From contig NZ_ARQI01000100.1 in the NCBI RefSeq assembly GCF_000384655.1, forward strand, positions 1 through 40,016: a stretch of 40,016 nucleotides of DNA, read 5' to 3'. Below, piece by piece: positions 17,630 to 27,342 of this stretch. Below the pieces are notes generated by a model. That model was not told the DNA's origin and did no database searches. It saw only the letters and a program-made list of their open reading frames with translations. The first letter of the stretch is position 1, and the number at the start of each line of letters is the position of its first letter. A program made the position numbers and the translations under genes. The stretch is from Brachyspira innocens ATCC 29796. GTDB taxonomy: Bacteria > Spirochaetota > Brachyspiria > Brachyspirales > Brachyspiraceae.

Positions 17630-18670
17630 TTATTTAACTCTTTTTATCTTTATGCCAAAACGTTCTTCAACAATCTTTATAAGTTCTGGAAGTTTCTGCT
17701 CAGCTATCATTTTTAATTTTTCTCTTTCTATATTCTGTGCAGGAGCACCAAGCATAATAGAGTGAGATTCTATTTTTACATTAGACATTGCAGCGGCTCT
17801 TCCTCCAAATATTACCCTGTCTCCAAGTGTGACATGGTCAGCTAAAGCAGCCTGTCCGCCTAATATACAATGATTTCCTATTTTTGAACTTCCAGCAATG
17901 CCTACCTGAGAAACAATTATAGAATGCTCTCCTATATCGCAGTTATGAGCTATCTGAACCAAATTATCTATTTTTACGCCCTCTCTTATTATTGTAGAAC
18001 CCAATGTTGCTCTGTCAATACATACATTAGCACCAAGCTCAACATCATCTTCTATAACAACATTTCCCCTTTGAGGTATTTTCATTTGTCTGCCATTAAC
18101 TTCAAAGAATCCAAAGCCGTCATTTCCTATGACAGTAGATGAACCTATTATAACTTTATTTTTTACTATGCATCTGTCATGTATAACGGCATTAGCATAT
18201 ATTATGCAGTTTTCACCTATAACTACATCATCACCCAAAAAGACATTAGCTTCTATAACAGAGCCTTTACCCACAGAAGTATTTTTTCCTATATGCACAT
18301 TATCCCCGATATAGGCATTAGCATCTATATTGGCATTTTCTTTTATAACGGCAGTTTTTTCAATAGTTCCAAGAGGGTATTTTTTATCCTCAAATAGAAA
18401 ATAAAGTAATTTAATAAATGCTTCTTTAGGATTATTATATATTACAGCAGTTTTGCCTTTTAAATCTTTTATATTATTAAATGTTTCTTCTTTCAATATT
18501 AAAGCATTGGCGGTACTCTCTAAAGCAGATTCAAGATATTTATTATTATCTATACAAACTATAGAGCCTTCTATTATTTGATTTATAGGAGAAAGGGTAG
18601 ATATTTCTTTATTTTCATCTCCTATTATTTTTTGAGCATTAATAAAATTGCAAATATCTTTTATTTTCAT
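17630..18670 (-). CDS. lpxD: UDP-3-O-(3-hydroxyacyl)glucosamine N-acyltransferase
   Basis: A 346-residue cytoplasmic trimeric acyltransferase adding the second, N-linked acyl chain in lipid A synthesis. Residues 1-100 form the uridine-binding domain; from about 105 to 315 hexapeptide repeats of the left-handed beta-helix run almost without a break ([20 protein letters not shown] and so on). The conserved LVQIAHN motif supplies the expected catalytic histidine (His242), followed by QVGIAGS and [10 protein letters not shown]-terminal helices end the protein. AGGAG lies upstream of the ATG at a long 12-base spacing. It follows skp but a hairpin terminator stands between them, so read-through or a separate promoter is needed. 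It shows that the organism makes lipid A. Confidence 0.95.
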   Translation of the reverse strand: MKIKDICNFINAQKIIGDENKEISTLSPINQIIEGSIVCIDNNKYLESALESTANALILKEETFNNIKDLKGKTAVIYNNPKEAFIKLLYFLFEDKKYPLGTIEKTAVIKENANIDANAYIGDNVHIGKNTSVGKGSVIEANVFLGDDVVIGENCIIYANAVIHDRCIVKNKVIIGSSTVIGNDGFGFFEVNGRQMKIPQRGNVVIEDDVELGANVCIDRATLGSTIIREGVKIDNLVQIAHNCDIGEHSIIVSQVGIAGSSKIGNHCILGGQAALADHVTLGDRVIFGGRAAAMSNVKIESHSIMLGAPAQNIEREKLKMIAEQKLPELIKIVEERFGIKIKRVK

Positions 18671-18707
18671 AAATATTATTATCTCCTTTTATTTTATTAA
18701 AAATATG

Positions 18708-18747
18708 AAAAACTAAAATGCATTATATATAATACATTTTAGTTTTT
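18708..18747 (-). terminator. Hairpin terminator after skp
   Basis: Perfect 13-bp stem AAAAACTAAAATG/CATTTTAGTTTTT around a 14-base A/T loop, lying between the skp stop and the lpxD start. On the minus strand the stem ends in TTTTT and is followed by CATATTTTTAAT. It should attenuate but perhaps not fully stop expression of lpxD. Confidence 0.65.
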
Positions 18748-18786
18748 AATCGAAAAATATTATTATTATATTTTTTATTTATGTTT

Positions 18787-19215
18787 TTATCTTTGTAAAG
18801 AGGCTTTAACATTTGCTATTACTGGTTCTGTAATATCAAAAGTTCTGTCAGCATAGAGTATTGAGTTTTCTGTTCTCTCAAGTATTAAAGTATATCCTTC
18901 TTTTTTAACTATTGCCATAAGAGCATTTGCAACCTGTCTTTTTACTTCTCCTCTTAAAGAGTAATCTCTGTTGTTTTGTGCTATAGAAGTATCAGTCATA
19001 TTAGTTTGCATAGAGTCTTGATTTTTATATTCTTCTAATTTCATTTTTAATTTTTCAACGAACTCTTCATCGCTTGTAAGTTCTTTAATTACTCTTTCAA
19101 GGTCAATATATCCGACTTTTGTAAGTCTGTATGACTGCGTAAATACTCTAGGGCTAATAATTGATACAGTAAGAACTGCTATAAATAGTAAACTCATAAT
19201 GTAATATTTTTTCAT
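18787..19215 (-). CDS. skp: Periplasmic chaperone, OmpH/Skp family
   Basis: A 142-residue exported protein. A hydrophobic N-terminal signal (IMSLLFIAVLTVSIISPRVF) is followed by VGYIDLERVIKEL, matching the conserved start of mature Skp proteins, then a charged helical stretch with a Q/N-rich interruption (QDSMQTNMTDTSIAQNN), and the family's C-terminal part IVKKEGYTLILERTENSILYADRTFDITEPVI. Skp holds unfolded outer-membrane proteins on their way to BamA. It is short for the family, with the coiled-coil tentacles reduced. AAGGAG sits six bases before the ATG. It lies 69 bases after bamA, the usual order. Confidence 0.88.
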   Translation of the reverse strand: MKKYYIMSLLFIAVLTVSIISPRVFTQSYRLTKVGYIDLERVIKELTSDEEFVEKLKMKLEEYKNQDSMQTNMTDTSIAQNNRDYSLRGEVKRQVANALMAIVKKEGYTLILERTENSILYADRTFDITEPVIANVKASLQR

Positions 19216-19284
19216 TTTTATCTCCTTTTTATATATAGTTATTATATATAAATTTATATAATTATCATCAAAAACAATATATTT

Positions 19285-21903
19285 TTAATAGAATGGGTGA
19301 TTCATAGTAAATGCTATACCCCAGCCTCTTCCAAACCAAGCTCCTAGAGGAGTGAAAGTGTCTCCTTCAAAATCCTGAAGACCTTTTCCAAATCCTACAT
19401 CATTTTTATTGTATACAAATCTTTTAGCAATGTAGAATCTTACGTTAAATATCGGAATTGTAAGTCTTATACCTACTCCTACTGAGTATATATACTGAGA
19501 AGGATCGAATATATCTTTAATATCCATAAACTGCGAAGGATAAGTATGAGCATCTCCGTCCTGATTCCATCCAGTGCTTCCTGGCATCCATAACTGACCT
19601 GCATCAAAGAAAGTAACAAACCCTAAAGTTTTAGGTATAATAGGTATACGAAGTTCGGCGAAGAATCTTACTTTAGCCCTTCCATAGCTCCAAGAGTCTG
19701 TTGAACCATCTTCTGCTTTCATATCATAAGTAGATAATCCTCTGTTTTTCTTAAATATAGTGTATTTAGAAGTATCCCAACCTCTAACATCTTCAAACGG
19801 GTTAAGATAATATAAAACATCTGCATCATTTTGTATAGGAAGCCCAGGTGTTGCTATAATCTGACCTAATTCTCCATAGAATGCGAATGAAAGCCACTCA
19901 GTTGCAGGAACAGCTAAGAATCCTGTCAAATTAAGTCTTGTAAGCTGAGTATGTCCGAAATAGAAATCAGCTATACCTCTTAAGAAACTTCCTTTAGTAG
20001 GGTTTAAATAATCATTTCTGCTGTCGCGAAGAAGTGAGTATGATATAATAAACGTAGTAAACCAATCACTCTGCCATCTTTGGAAAGAACCGTCTTTTTT
20101 ATTTATTCTATGAACCAAGTATTTTTTTATGTCGCTTAATACATAATTAGGACCTGCCGCACTTGCACCTTGGTCATGCCACTGCTGATACTGCTGCACT
20201 ATTGTATCAAAGGTTATGAATGTAGAATAATAGTCAGCAAAATAATAACCAAGCCTTACTATACCTTCAAAACCATGTCTTGTATAATATGAGTATTTAG
20301 GTATTCCAAAAGAATCAGTACCTATTTCATATCCAGTATTAACCCCTTCATTAAAGTATGATAAATCAACTCCCAAATATATAGGCAGATTAAGCAGATA
20401 AGGCTCAGCAAAGTTTACAGCTATACGTTTTTGAGTCTCTCCAAGTTCTCCGCTTAAACCCAACTGCAAACCCCTTCCTAAAAAGTTATTTTCTCTAATA
20501 GAAGCAAATACCTTAAATCCAGAACCAGTAGAGAAACCGCCGCCTCCTGATACCATAGCAGTTTTACCTTCAGATACATTTAAAGTTAATTCCATTAATC
20601 CTTCAGCAGAACCAGGTTTTACTCCTAAATTAATATTATCAAAGAATTGCGTATTATATAATCTTTCCTGTATTCTTTGTATTTTTGCTGTGTTAAATAC
20701 TTCTCCAGGTTTTATATCTATATATCTTTGTATAACGAAATCTTTAGTTTTTGTGTTTCCAGCTATAGTAATATTTTCTATATGAGCTTTATCATTTTCT
20801 ACAATATCGTACATTATATTTACTATTTTATTTTCTTCATTAACAGTAATTACAGGTATAACTTGTCTGAATATATATCCTCTTTCAGAGTATTTATTTT
20901 GTATTCCCTGATAATCAGTCATATGATATGTGTAGTTATATAATGCTCCTTTTTTTGATTTTATATCTTTTTGTATATTTTCAGATGATATAATAAAATT
21001 ACCTTTGAATCCTATATCGCCGAAATAATATTTATCGCCTTCTGTGATGTATATATCTATTATTAAGTCCTGTTCATTTTTTATTTGAGGGTCTCTCCAC
21101 TGGTATGTAAACTTTACATTATCTACTTTGGCTCTGTAGTATCCTCTGTCAGCATAATATTTTACAACTTTTGTTTTGTCATCTTCAAATTTAAATTCAT
21201 TAAACTTCCCTAATGCCATAAATCCGTTTTCTTTTGTTGACATCTGTCTTTTAAGTTCATTAGCTGAAAAGTGGGTATTACCATGAAATCTTATGCTTGA
21301 TACTTTTACCTCATTTCCTTCCACTATGTTCATTTCTATAGTGACATCAGAGCTATCGTTATTTTCTATTACTTTAGGCTCTACATAGGCTTTTAAATAT
21401 CCCTTATCCTGATAATTAGTAATAATAGCATTAACTGCTTCATTAAGTTTCTGCGGTATATATGGGTCTCCTGTTCTCATTATAGGCTTTATAGCATCAT
21501 TAAGTGCTGTTCTGCTTAAACGTTTATTGCCAATATATTCTATATTTTTTATTATGTATCTTTCAGCTACTACAATATTTAATACAACGCCTTCATCTTC
21601 TCTGTTTGCATCAATAGCTACTCTGTCAAATAACTGAGTATCAAATAGTTTTTTAATAGCTTCATTTATTTCTGTTCTTTGAAATTTACTTCCAGCTTTT
21701 ATTGGAAAGCTGTTTATTATTTGGTCTTTTGTAAGTCTTACTTCGCCTGTAACATCTATTCTTTTTATTACAAGACCTTCATATACAGCAATGTTTTTTG
21801 CTGTCTGTAAATTTTCAAAATCACTCTCTGCCGCTATAAGCAAAGCAGCAGCAAGTACAAGAAATGAAAATAAAATAATACAATTTTTCTTAATAAAATT
21901 CAC
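19285..21903 (-). CDS. bamA: Outer membrane protein assembly factor BamA
   Basis: An 872-residue outer-membrane protein that inserts beta-barrels. A signal peptide (CIILFSFLVLAAALLIAAES) is followed by five POTRA domains (about residues 40-430; each shows the G-N-x-x-F/T pattern such as YIGNKRLSRTAL, FHGNTHFSANEL and IAGNTKTKDFVI) and an Omp85 barrel from about 450, with FLGRGLQLGLSGE, DSRNDYLNPTKGSFLRG and the RGW loop region, ending in tyrosine. I choose the GTG at 21901-21903, which overlaps the tamB stop (TAGTG) and has GGAG six bases upstream, rather than the GTG four codons earlier, which has no ribosome site. Translational coupling to tamB is likely. Followed by skp and lpxD. Confidence 0.94.
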   Translation of the reverse strand: MNFIKKNCIILFSFLVLAAALLIAAESDFENLQTAKNIAVYEGLVIKRIDVTGEVRLTKDQIINSFPIKAGSKFQRTEINEAIKKLFDTQLFDRVAIDANREDEGVVLNIVVAERYIIKNIEYIGNKRLSRTALNDAIKPIMRTGDPYIPQKLNEAVNAIITNYQDKGYLKAYVEPKVIENNDSSDVTIEMNIVEGNEVKVSSIRFHGNTHFSANELKRQMSTKENGFMALGKFNEFKFEDDKTKVVKYYADRGYYRAKVDNVKFTYQWRDPQIKNEQDLIIDIYITEGDKYYFGDIGFKGNFIISSENIQKDIKSKKGALYNYTYHMTDYQGIQNKYSERGYIFRQVIPVITVNEENKIVNIMYDIVENDKAHIENITIAGNTKTKDFVIQRYIDIKPGEVFNTAKIQRIQERLYNTQFFDNINLGVKPGSAEGLMELTLNVSEGKTAMVSGGGGFSTGSGFKVFASIRENNFLGRGLQLGLSGELGETQKRIAVNFAEPYLLNLPIYLGVDLSYFNEGVNTGYEIGTDSFGIPKYSYYTRHGFEGIVRLGYYFADYYSTFITFDTIVQQYQQWHDQGASAAGPNYVLSDIKKYLVHRINKKDGSFQRWQSDWFTTFIISYSLLRDSRNDYLNPTKGSFLRGIADFYFGHTQLTRLNLTGFLAVPATEWLSFAFYGELGQIIATPGLPIQNDADVLYYLNPFEDVRGWDTSKYTIFKKNRGLSTYDMKAEDGSTDSWSYGRAKVRFFAELRIPIIPKTLGFVTFFDAGQLWMPGSTGWNQDGDAHTYPSQFMDIKDIFDPSQYIYSVGVGIRLTIPIFNVRFYIAKRFVYNKNDVGFGKGLQDFEGDTFTPLGAWFGRGWGIAFTMNHPFY

Positions 21904-24900
21904 TAAAATCTCCACCGAGTAACTATATTAAAATCTTGTCCTTTTCCTCGTATATCGAAAGGGTTTATTTTATACTCAAAAACAAAATTTGCAAGTTTAT
22001 AATTCTTTAATAAAGAAACCTCAAAACCGAACTGATGGTCAAAATAATAAGGGTCTACATTTTTACCATTTATACTAGGTCTTGTTGTATCAACAGCTCT
22101 ATAAGTAACATCGTATTTTAAATATAAATATTTAGAAACATATTTTCCTATTCCCACACTTGTATTATCCCATACGGATGTAGGACTTATACTATTATTA
22201 TTTGTAACAAACAATAAATTATTTACTACTGTAGGGCTTAAGTTAATATAATCTATGCCTAAAAATTGTCTTACCCATCTTTCAACGGGTCTTAATACAG
22301 TACTTCTTAAAAGCAAATCACTATAATTCATAGTAAGCTGCTGAAGCTGATCATTATTGATAGTGCTTCTGCTTGAAGTGCTTTCAGCAAACATCTGGTC
22401 TTCTCTGCTTCCGAAACTTCCCTGAGGAATTCCAGCAAGCTGATTAACCTGATACTGTCCCAAAGCTGGTATAGTATAGAACCTTACAGGTGAAAGTCCT
22501 GAGTTCTCAGAAGATACTAATTGAGAGAGTCTTGCATTCATTTCCATATATAAAGTTACACTCTCGCCTGCAATTTCACTTTCAAATGATTGAGACGAGA
22601 TATTTGCAGTTGAAGGATAGTATTTCTTATATGTATATGCTGTAGCTGTTATTATAGGGTCTAAACTGTTATTAGGCGGGAAAGTAACAGAACCGCTTTC
22701 AAGCTGATATATATTTTGAAGATAATAAATACTTCCTCTGTCTACATTAACAGTACCAGCAAGCTCTATGCCGTCCATAAGAGTATTATAAACTCTCATT
22801 TTTGAGCCTTCTTCCAGATATACGTCTCCTACTAAATTATGTGCTACTCTTACCTGACGCCAAGCCTCTATAGTAAAGTCCCAATAAATCTTACTTAATA
22901 TGCCGTAAACTCTTTCCTTATATGTACTTCCAGAAGGCAAAGTGGAAAGCTGAACATCGCTTTTCATAAGTGTAAGTACTCCGCCTATTCTAGGAGCTGC
23001 TATATTTCCGCCTACTGTAATATCCACATGCACTGGGCCTTTTACTTTTGTAATACCCAAGTTTATATTTCCGTCTAAAAGCCCTAATTGTTCATCTGAA
23101 GAAAGCAAATCAAATGCCATATAGTTTATACTGTTTTTAAAAATTTCGGCTTCTCCAGTTACACTTAGATTTTTCTTTTTCTTAGATGTAAAAGTTAAAT
23201 TATTTACATTAAACATATGTCCGTCAAAATTAAAATCTACTATAGTGTCATCAAATATATCATTAAAATATGCTATTTTTACCCTTTTTCCATGACCTAA
23301 AAATCTGCCGTCTATAGCAACATTATCAGTATCCCCATGTATATGGGCATACAATGTATATGGTTTTCCATCCACCATAAAATTGGTAGGAGATGAATGT
23401 ATTTCTGTGAATAATACATTAAATATTTCAAATACTTCTACATTGATTATGTCGGATGTAACGAGCAAATCTACCTGATCTCTTTTAGTATTTTTTATTA
23501 TGCCGTCTATATTAAGCATATTATTATCATCATATACATATATCAAATCTGTTCTAGTGCCTTCATCTTCTTTGGTAATAGAGCCGTTAATACCATGTTT
23601 TTTGGTATTTGTAAATGTAATATCTTCTCCGTTGTATGTAACTATAGTTCCGAACTCTGGAAGTTTTCTTTTATTTATTGTTATAGGTGTAGTTTGTATT
23701 CTAAACTCCTGTCTTCCGTCTGGGAGTCTTCTCATATTATAATCTATAGTTCCTGAATACGAGCTTAAATATACTATATTATTAACTTCTACTTTCATAT
23801 TCTGCAAATCTTTTGAAAAATAGGCATATGGTATTTTAATCTGCTGTTTTTTGGTAAATGCTTTAGATTCAACAGTACCAAAAGTACCTGTTTTTGTTAC
23901 AAGTATATCTTTTAATTCTAATTCATCTGTTTTATAGTAGCCAGTTAAAGAAACATCAAATCTCATACCCTGTATTTGAAACTCTTTAATATCAAATTTT
24001 TCAAGATATACTACAGGGCTGTTCATAAGTCCTATAACGGTGGCATTTGCTGTAAGTATTCCGTATGCTTTACCGCTTATATCAAAAGGAAGCTGACTTA
24101 TAGTAACTTTGCCATATACATTATTTTTATTAATAGAAGCATCTAAAGCAAATATACCGTCATTTTCTATATCTTTTAATAGGGCAGTAAGTTTTCCTAT
24201 ACCATCGCTTGAAGTAAGTATACCGTTTCCAGACACTCTGTTTTCACCGTAATCAAGCACTATATTGGTAAGCATTATGCTTTGATTAGAAAGCTCAAAC
24301 TGAGTATTTAAGGCAAATACAGGAGCTAAGTTTTTATTGGCTTTGATATTGCCGTATACATATATAGGCTCTTGAGTATAGTTATTTATATCAACATCAA
24401 CATTTATGTCTATATCTTTTATGCTTAAAGTTTTTGGAGTTTTAATGTTTAAATCTAATAATCCGTTTGTTGCCATTACTCCGCTTGCTATTATTTCTGA
24501 TTTATCTGTAGAAGCGTATATTATTCTATTTCCGTTTGTGGATGTTGTTGTAAAACCGCTTAATCCGTAATTACCTGCTGGTGTTCCTACATTACCGTTT
24601 ATTTTTACATTGAAATTTTTATCATATTCTATTTTGGCATTGGCATTTATACCGCTGTCTTCTGAAAGTCTGTAGTATATATCATCTATATCTATAACAT
24701 TCTGATATGCTGACATTCCTATTCTTATAAGATATTCTTCTGTATATATTTTTCTAGATGATGCTTTAAGGACATGAACATTTCCTTTGCCTTCCGTGTA
24801 CATTGCATTACTGAGGCTGTAGTTTATATTCAATGATGATAAATTATCTATTATATTTTTGCCTAATAATACTAAAAATATATCCTGCGGTATTACACCT

Positions 24901-26351
24901 TTAGCCTCTGCTAATATTGGTTTTGTTTTATCGAGTGAGAAACTCATATTGAAAGGCTGTTCATATTTATTAGGTCTTAAATTAAGTCCTATTTCTTTAT
25001 CGTCTCTGTTATATAAAAAATCAAATGACAAAGGATTTGCTAATGTATTTGCATATGTAAAAGATGATATTGTAAATCTTGATTTTATTTCTTTATCATT
25101 TACAGCGATAGGAGTTAAATAAAGTTTTGTAGATAATTTTTTAGCTCCTGCATTTATATCTTTTACATTTAACGATATAACGCTTGATATAGGATCGCTT
25201 AGAGGAACTATTCCGCTTGCTGTAATATTTCCGTCTAGGGCATTTATATAGGCATTGGAAAGTATTATACTGTTATTGGTAAGTTCTGCGTTAACTGCTG
25301 CATTGAATAACTTATCACGTACTTTTAAGTCGAAGTCTATATATGAGTTTGTTATATTTTTTAGAGAATAATAGCCATAGGCATTAATATCAGCATCTCT
25401 GAAGGTATTAATATAATTGCTTATAGAAGTTATTTTTTTATTGTCTAATTTTACAAACTTATAAATAATAGGTGTATCTAAAGCTATATCCATAAATTTG
25501 TATACTGTATCTTTTTCTATTTTTATATTTGTAACTGAAAAATTAATATCTTCATTATTATGATTATAATTAAAGTTTATAAAGTCATATTTATTTTCAT
25601 TTTGAAGACTAGCATAAACTTTATCATATGAGTTTGTTACAAATAAATTGTATTTAAATAAATCCCCGTTTTCATCTTTGGCATATATTAATGTGTTAAT
25701 ATCTGACAAATTAGTTTTACTTTCCAAAGCAAAATGAACAATTGTTTTATCTGGTAAGTTCAAATCATATGACAAAAAATATCCGTAATCTCTAAAATTG
25801 CCGTATAGAGAATTAAGAGACACTTCTGTTGTAGTATTATTATCAACCACTTTTGCTGAGAAGTTTTTTATATTAATATTTTTATCCATAAATATAGGAG
25901 TTATACTATTAATCGTATCTCTAATACTTTCATATGTATTTTTTTTATTTGTACTTTCGCTTTTAAATATAGAAGTATCAAAAACAACAGGATAAAAGTC
26001 GGCATTATCAATATTAATATCGCTTAAAAGATAGAGCGGATCCCTCTTTATAAATATTCTAAAAAAATTAAATCTTAATGAGGCTTTATCCATATCAAAG
26101 AATGCCTCTTTACTATTTTTGGAATAGAGTTTAACATTATCCAAAACTAGTTCTAATTTATAGGATATGCTTATATCTGATATCGATATATCTATAGGAC
26201 TTACTCTATTTACGTATTCTATAACATTATCAAGATATTTCTGTTTATTAGAAAGTACTATAGATACGCTAAATAAAGCAGGTATCATAAAAGCCATCAA
26301 GGTCGTAGCTATATACATTCTGAACCTAGAGTATCTATCCTTTTTACGCAA
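21903..26351 (-). CDS. tamB: TamB/AsmA-like inter-membrane transport protein
   Basis: A 1482-residue protein anchored by an N-terminal membrane helix (MYIATTLMAFMIPALFSVSIVLS), followed by about 1100 residues of repetitive beta-rich sequence that would form the hydrophobic groove of a bridge-like lipid carrier. The C-terminal 350 residues are the TamB (DUF490) domain: DITVGGNIAAPRIGGVLTL, LAGTVNVDRGSIYYL and FEYKINPFDIRGKGQD, ending in RWRF. TamB proteins span the periplasm and help deliver phospholipids to the outer membrane and, with BamA-type partners, assemble barrels. The start is TTG with AAGGA (26359-26363, minus) seven bases upstream. Linkage directly to bamA, with no tamA, fits organisms where TamB works with BamA. 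First gene of the envelope operon. Confidence 0.92.
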   Translation of the reverse strand: MRKKDRYSRFRMYIATTLMAFMIPALFSVSIVLSNKQKYLDNVIEYVNRVSPIDISISDISISYKLELVLDNVKLYSKNSKEAFFDMDKASLRFNFFRIFIKRDPLYLLSDINIDNADFYPVVFDTSIFKSESTNKKNTYESIRDTINSITPIFMDKNINIKNFSAKVVDNNTTTEVSLNSLYGNFRDYGYFLSYDLNLPDKTIVHFALESKTNLSDINTLIYAKDENGDLFKYNLFVTNSYDKVYASLQNENKYDFINFNYNHNNEDINFSVTNIKIEKDTVYKFMDIALDTPIIYKFVKLDNKKITSISNYINTFRDADINAYGYYSLKNITNSYIDFDLKVRDKLFNAAVNAELTNNSIILSNAYINALDGNITASGIVPLSDPISSVISLNVKDINAGAKKLSTKLYLTPIAVNDKEIKSRFTISSFTYANTLANPLSFDFLYNRDDKEIGLNLRPNKYEQPFNMSFSLDKTKPILAEAKGVIPQDIFLVLLGKNIIDNLSSLNINYSLSNAMYTEGKGNVHVLKASSRKIYTEEYLIRIGMSAYQNVIDIDDIYYRLSEDSGINANAKIEYDKNFNVKINGNVGTPAGNYGLSGFTTTSTNGNRIIYASTDKSEIIASGVMATNGLLDLNIKTPKTLSIKDIDINVDVDINNYTQEPIYVYGNIKANKNLAPVFALNTQFELSNQSIMLTNIVLDYGENRVSGNGILTSSDGIGKLTALLKDIENDGIFALDASINKNNVYGKVTISQLPFDISGKAYGILTANATVIGLMNSPVVYLEKFDIKEFQIQGMRFDVSLTGYYKTDELELKDILVTKTGTFGTVESKAFTKKQQIKIPYAYFSKDLQNMKVEVNNIVYLSSYSGTIDYNMRRLPDGRQEFRIQTTPITINKRKLPEFGTIVTYNGEDITFTNTKKHGINGSITKEDEGTRTDLIYVYDDNNMLNIDGIIKNTKRDQVDLLVTSDIINVEVFEIFNVLFTEIHSSPTNFMVDGKPYTLYAHIHGDTDNVAIDGRFLGHGKRVKIAYFNDIFDDTIVDFNFDGHMFNVNNLTFTSKKKKNLSVTGEAEIFKNSINYMAFDLLSSDEQLGLLDGNINLGITKVKGPVHVDITVGGNIAAPRIGGVLTLMKSDVQLSTLPSGSTYKERVYGILSKIYWDFTIEAWRQVRVAHNLVGDVYLEEGSKMRVYNTLMDGIELAGTVNVDRGSIYYLQNIYQLESGSVTFPPNNSLDPIITATAYTYKKYYPSTANISSQSFESEIAGESVTLYMEMNARLSQLVSSENSGLSPVRFYTIPALGQYQVNQLAGIPQGSFGSREDQMFAESTSSRSTINNDQLQQLTMNYSDLLLRSTVLRPVERWVRQFLGIDYINLSPTVVNNLLFVTNNNSISPTSVWDNTSVGIGKYVSKYLYLKYDVTYRAVDTTRPSINGKNVDPYYFDHQFGFEVSLLKNYKLANFVFEYKINPFDIRGKGQDFNIVTRWRF

Positions 26352-26520
26352 TAAAAAGTCCTTTTTAAAAAATATTTACAATTATTATTTTACACTATAA
26401 TATAACCTATTTTTAGAAAAATTGTTATATCCTTAATTATTAATTATCGGAATTTGATTTTTTATATATTAAAAACTTGGAATTTGATATTTTGAAACTT
26501 GTTTGTACATTAAAATCAAT

Positions 26521-26549
26521 TTGACAAATAATAAAAATCAAACTATAAT
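26521..26549 (+). promoter_or_regulatory. Perfect consensus promoter of the orphan PTS EIIA gene
   Basis: TTGACA (26521-26526) and TATAAT (26544-26549) both match consensus with an ideal 17-base spacer. Upstream, GGAATTTGAT occurs twice exactly 30 bases apart (26449-26458 and 26479-26488), which could mark an activator or repressor site. The leader to the ATG at 26591 is about 35 bases. Confidence 0.85.
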
Positions 26550-26590
26550 ATTATATACGTAAAAATAGTTTATTATTCGGGGGTATATGT

Positions 26591-27025
26591 ATGCTAAAAC
26601 AGCTTATAAGAAACAAAATAGATATAGTTGATAGCATTGATAATTGGGAAGAGGCTATAAGAAAAGGTGCTGAGCTTTTACTTGAAAATAAATGTATAGA
26701 GCCTAGATATGTTGATTGTATTATAAAAAATATTAAAGAAACAGGTCCTTATATTGTGTTGGGTGACGGAATGGCTATGTCTCATGCCAGACCTGAAGAC
26801 GGAGTTTTGAAAAATGGTATTACACTTTTAAAAATAAAAAATGGTGTTGACTTTGATGATAAAAATAAAATATTCTTATTATTTACTTTGGCTGCTGAAA
26901 ATAATGAGAATCATCAGGGTTTAATGGAAGAAATTGCTGATTTGCTTAATGAAAGTGAAAAGATTAAGAGAATTATGTATGATGATTTAACTGATTTAGA
27001 AATATACGATATTATATTACAGTAG
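26591..27025 (+). CDS. PTS EIIA component, type 2 (UlaC/SgaA-like)
   Basis: A 144-residue cytoplasmic phosphocarrier of the PTS_EIIA_2 fold. The phosphorylated histidine is His65 in GMAMSHARPEDGVL; the HARPEDGV form is that of the ascorbate-type (UlaC) branch rather than the fructose or mannitol type. Later blocks GVDFDDKNKIFLLFTLAAENNENHQGLMEEIADLL fit the same branch. No EIIB, EIIC or sugar-utilisation gene is adjacent, so it is an orphan. It may serve a transporter encoded elsewhere or have a regulatory role like PtsN. Start: ATG with GGGGG seven bases upstream; an ATG four bases earlier is out of frame. Confidence 0.87.
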   Translation: MLKQLIRNKIDIVDSIDNWEEAIRKGAELLLENKCIEPRYVDCIIKNIKETGPYIVLGDGMAMSHARPEDGVLKNGITLLKIKNGVDFDDKNKIFLLFTLAAENNENHQGLMEEIADLLNESEKIKRIMYDDLTDLEIYDIILQ

Positions 27026-27220
27026 TTTTAACATCGCTTATTTTTTATAATTATAAATTGAAAATTATTAGGTTTTTCTATTTTTTGGCTAAGCATACCT
27101 GCAGATGCAATTATAAAAAATCTTATACTAATTATATTTTATATTAAATTATCAAATTGTGTTTAAAATTAGTATTATTTAGTAACCCTGTTTCTCACAG
27201 CAGGATGCAATCTGCAGCTT

Positions 27221-27280
27221 AAAAGCCATTCAAATATTTTAAATTTAGAAAATAATTTTTGACAAATTATAGTTGTTTAG
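27221..27280 (+). repeat. 60-bp promoter-bearing repeat, copy 2
   Basis: Second copy of the repeat at 14642-14701 (51 of 60 positions identical by eye, no gaps). As there, it follows a G+C-richer patch and ends in TTGTTTAG, and it carries a TTGACA at 27259. Confidence 0.7.
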
Positions 27281-27287
27281 ATACAAT
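27259..27287 (+). promoter_or_regulatory. Candidate promoter within the 60-bp repeat
   Basis: TTGACA (27259-27264) and TACAAT (27282-27287) with a 17-base spacer, pointing toward the 47-aa gene and its downstream neighbours. The 207-bp element lies between this promoter and the gene. Confidence 0.55.
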
Positions 27288-27342
27288 CTAAATAAATATA
27301 TTGACATACTAAAAATAATATTATAAGGTTTAAACTGTATAA

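Noticed and set aside
27301-27326. Second promoter TTGACA followed by TATAAG before the inverted-repeat element
   Set aside because: Spacer is only 15 bases and the -10 is poor; not listed as a promoter of its own.
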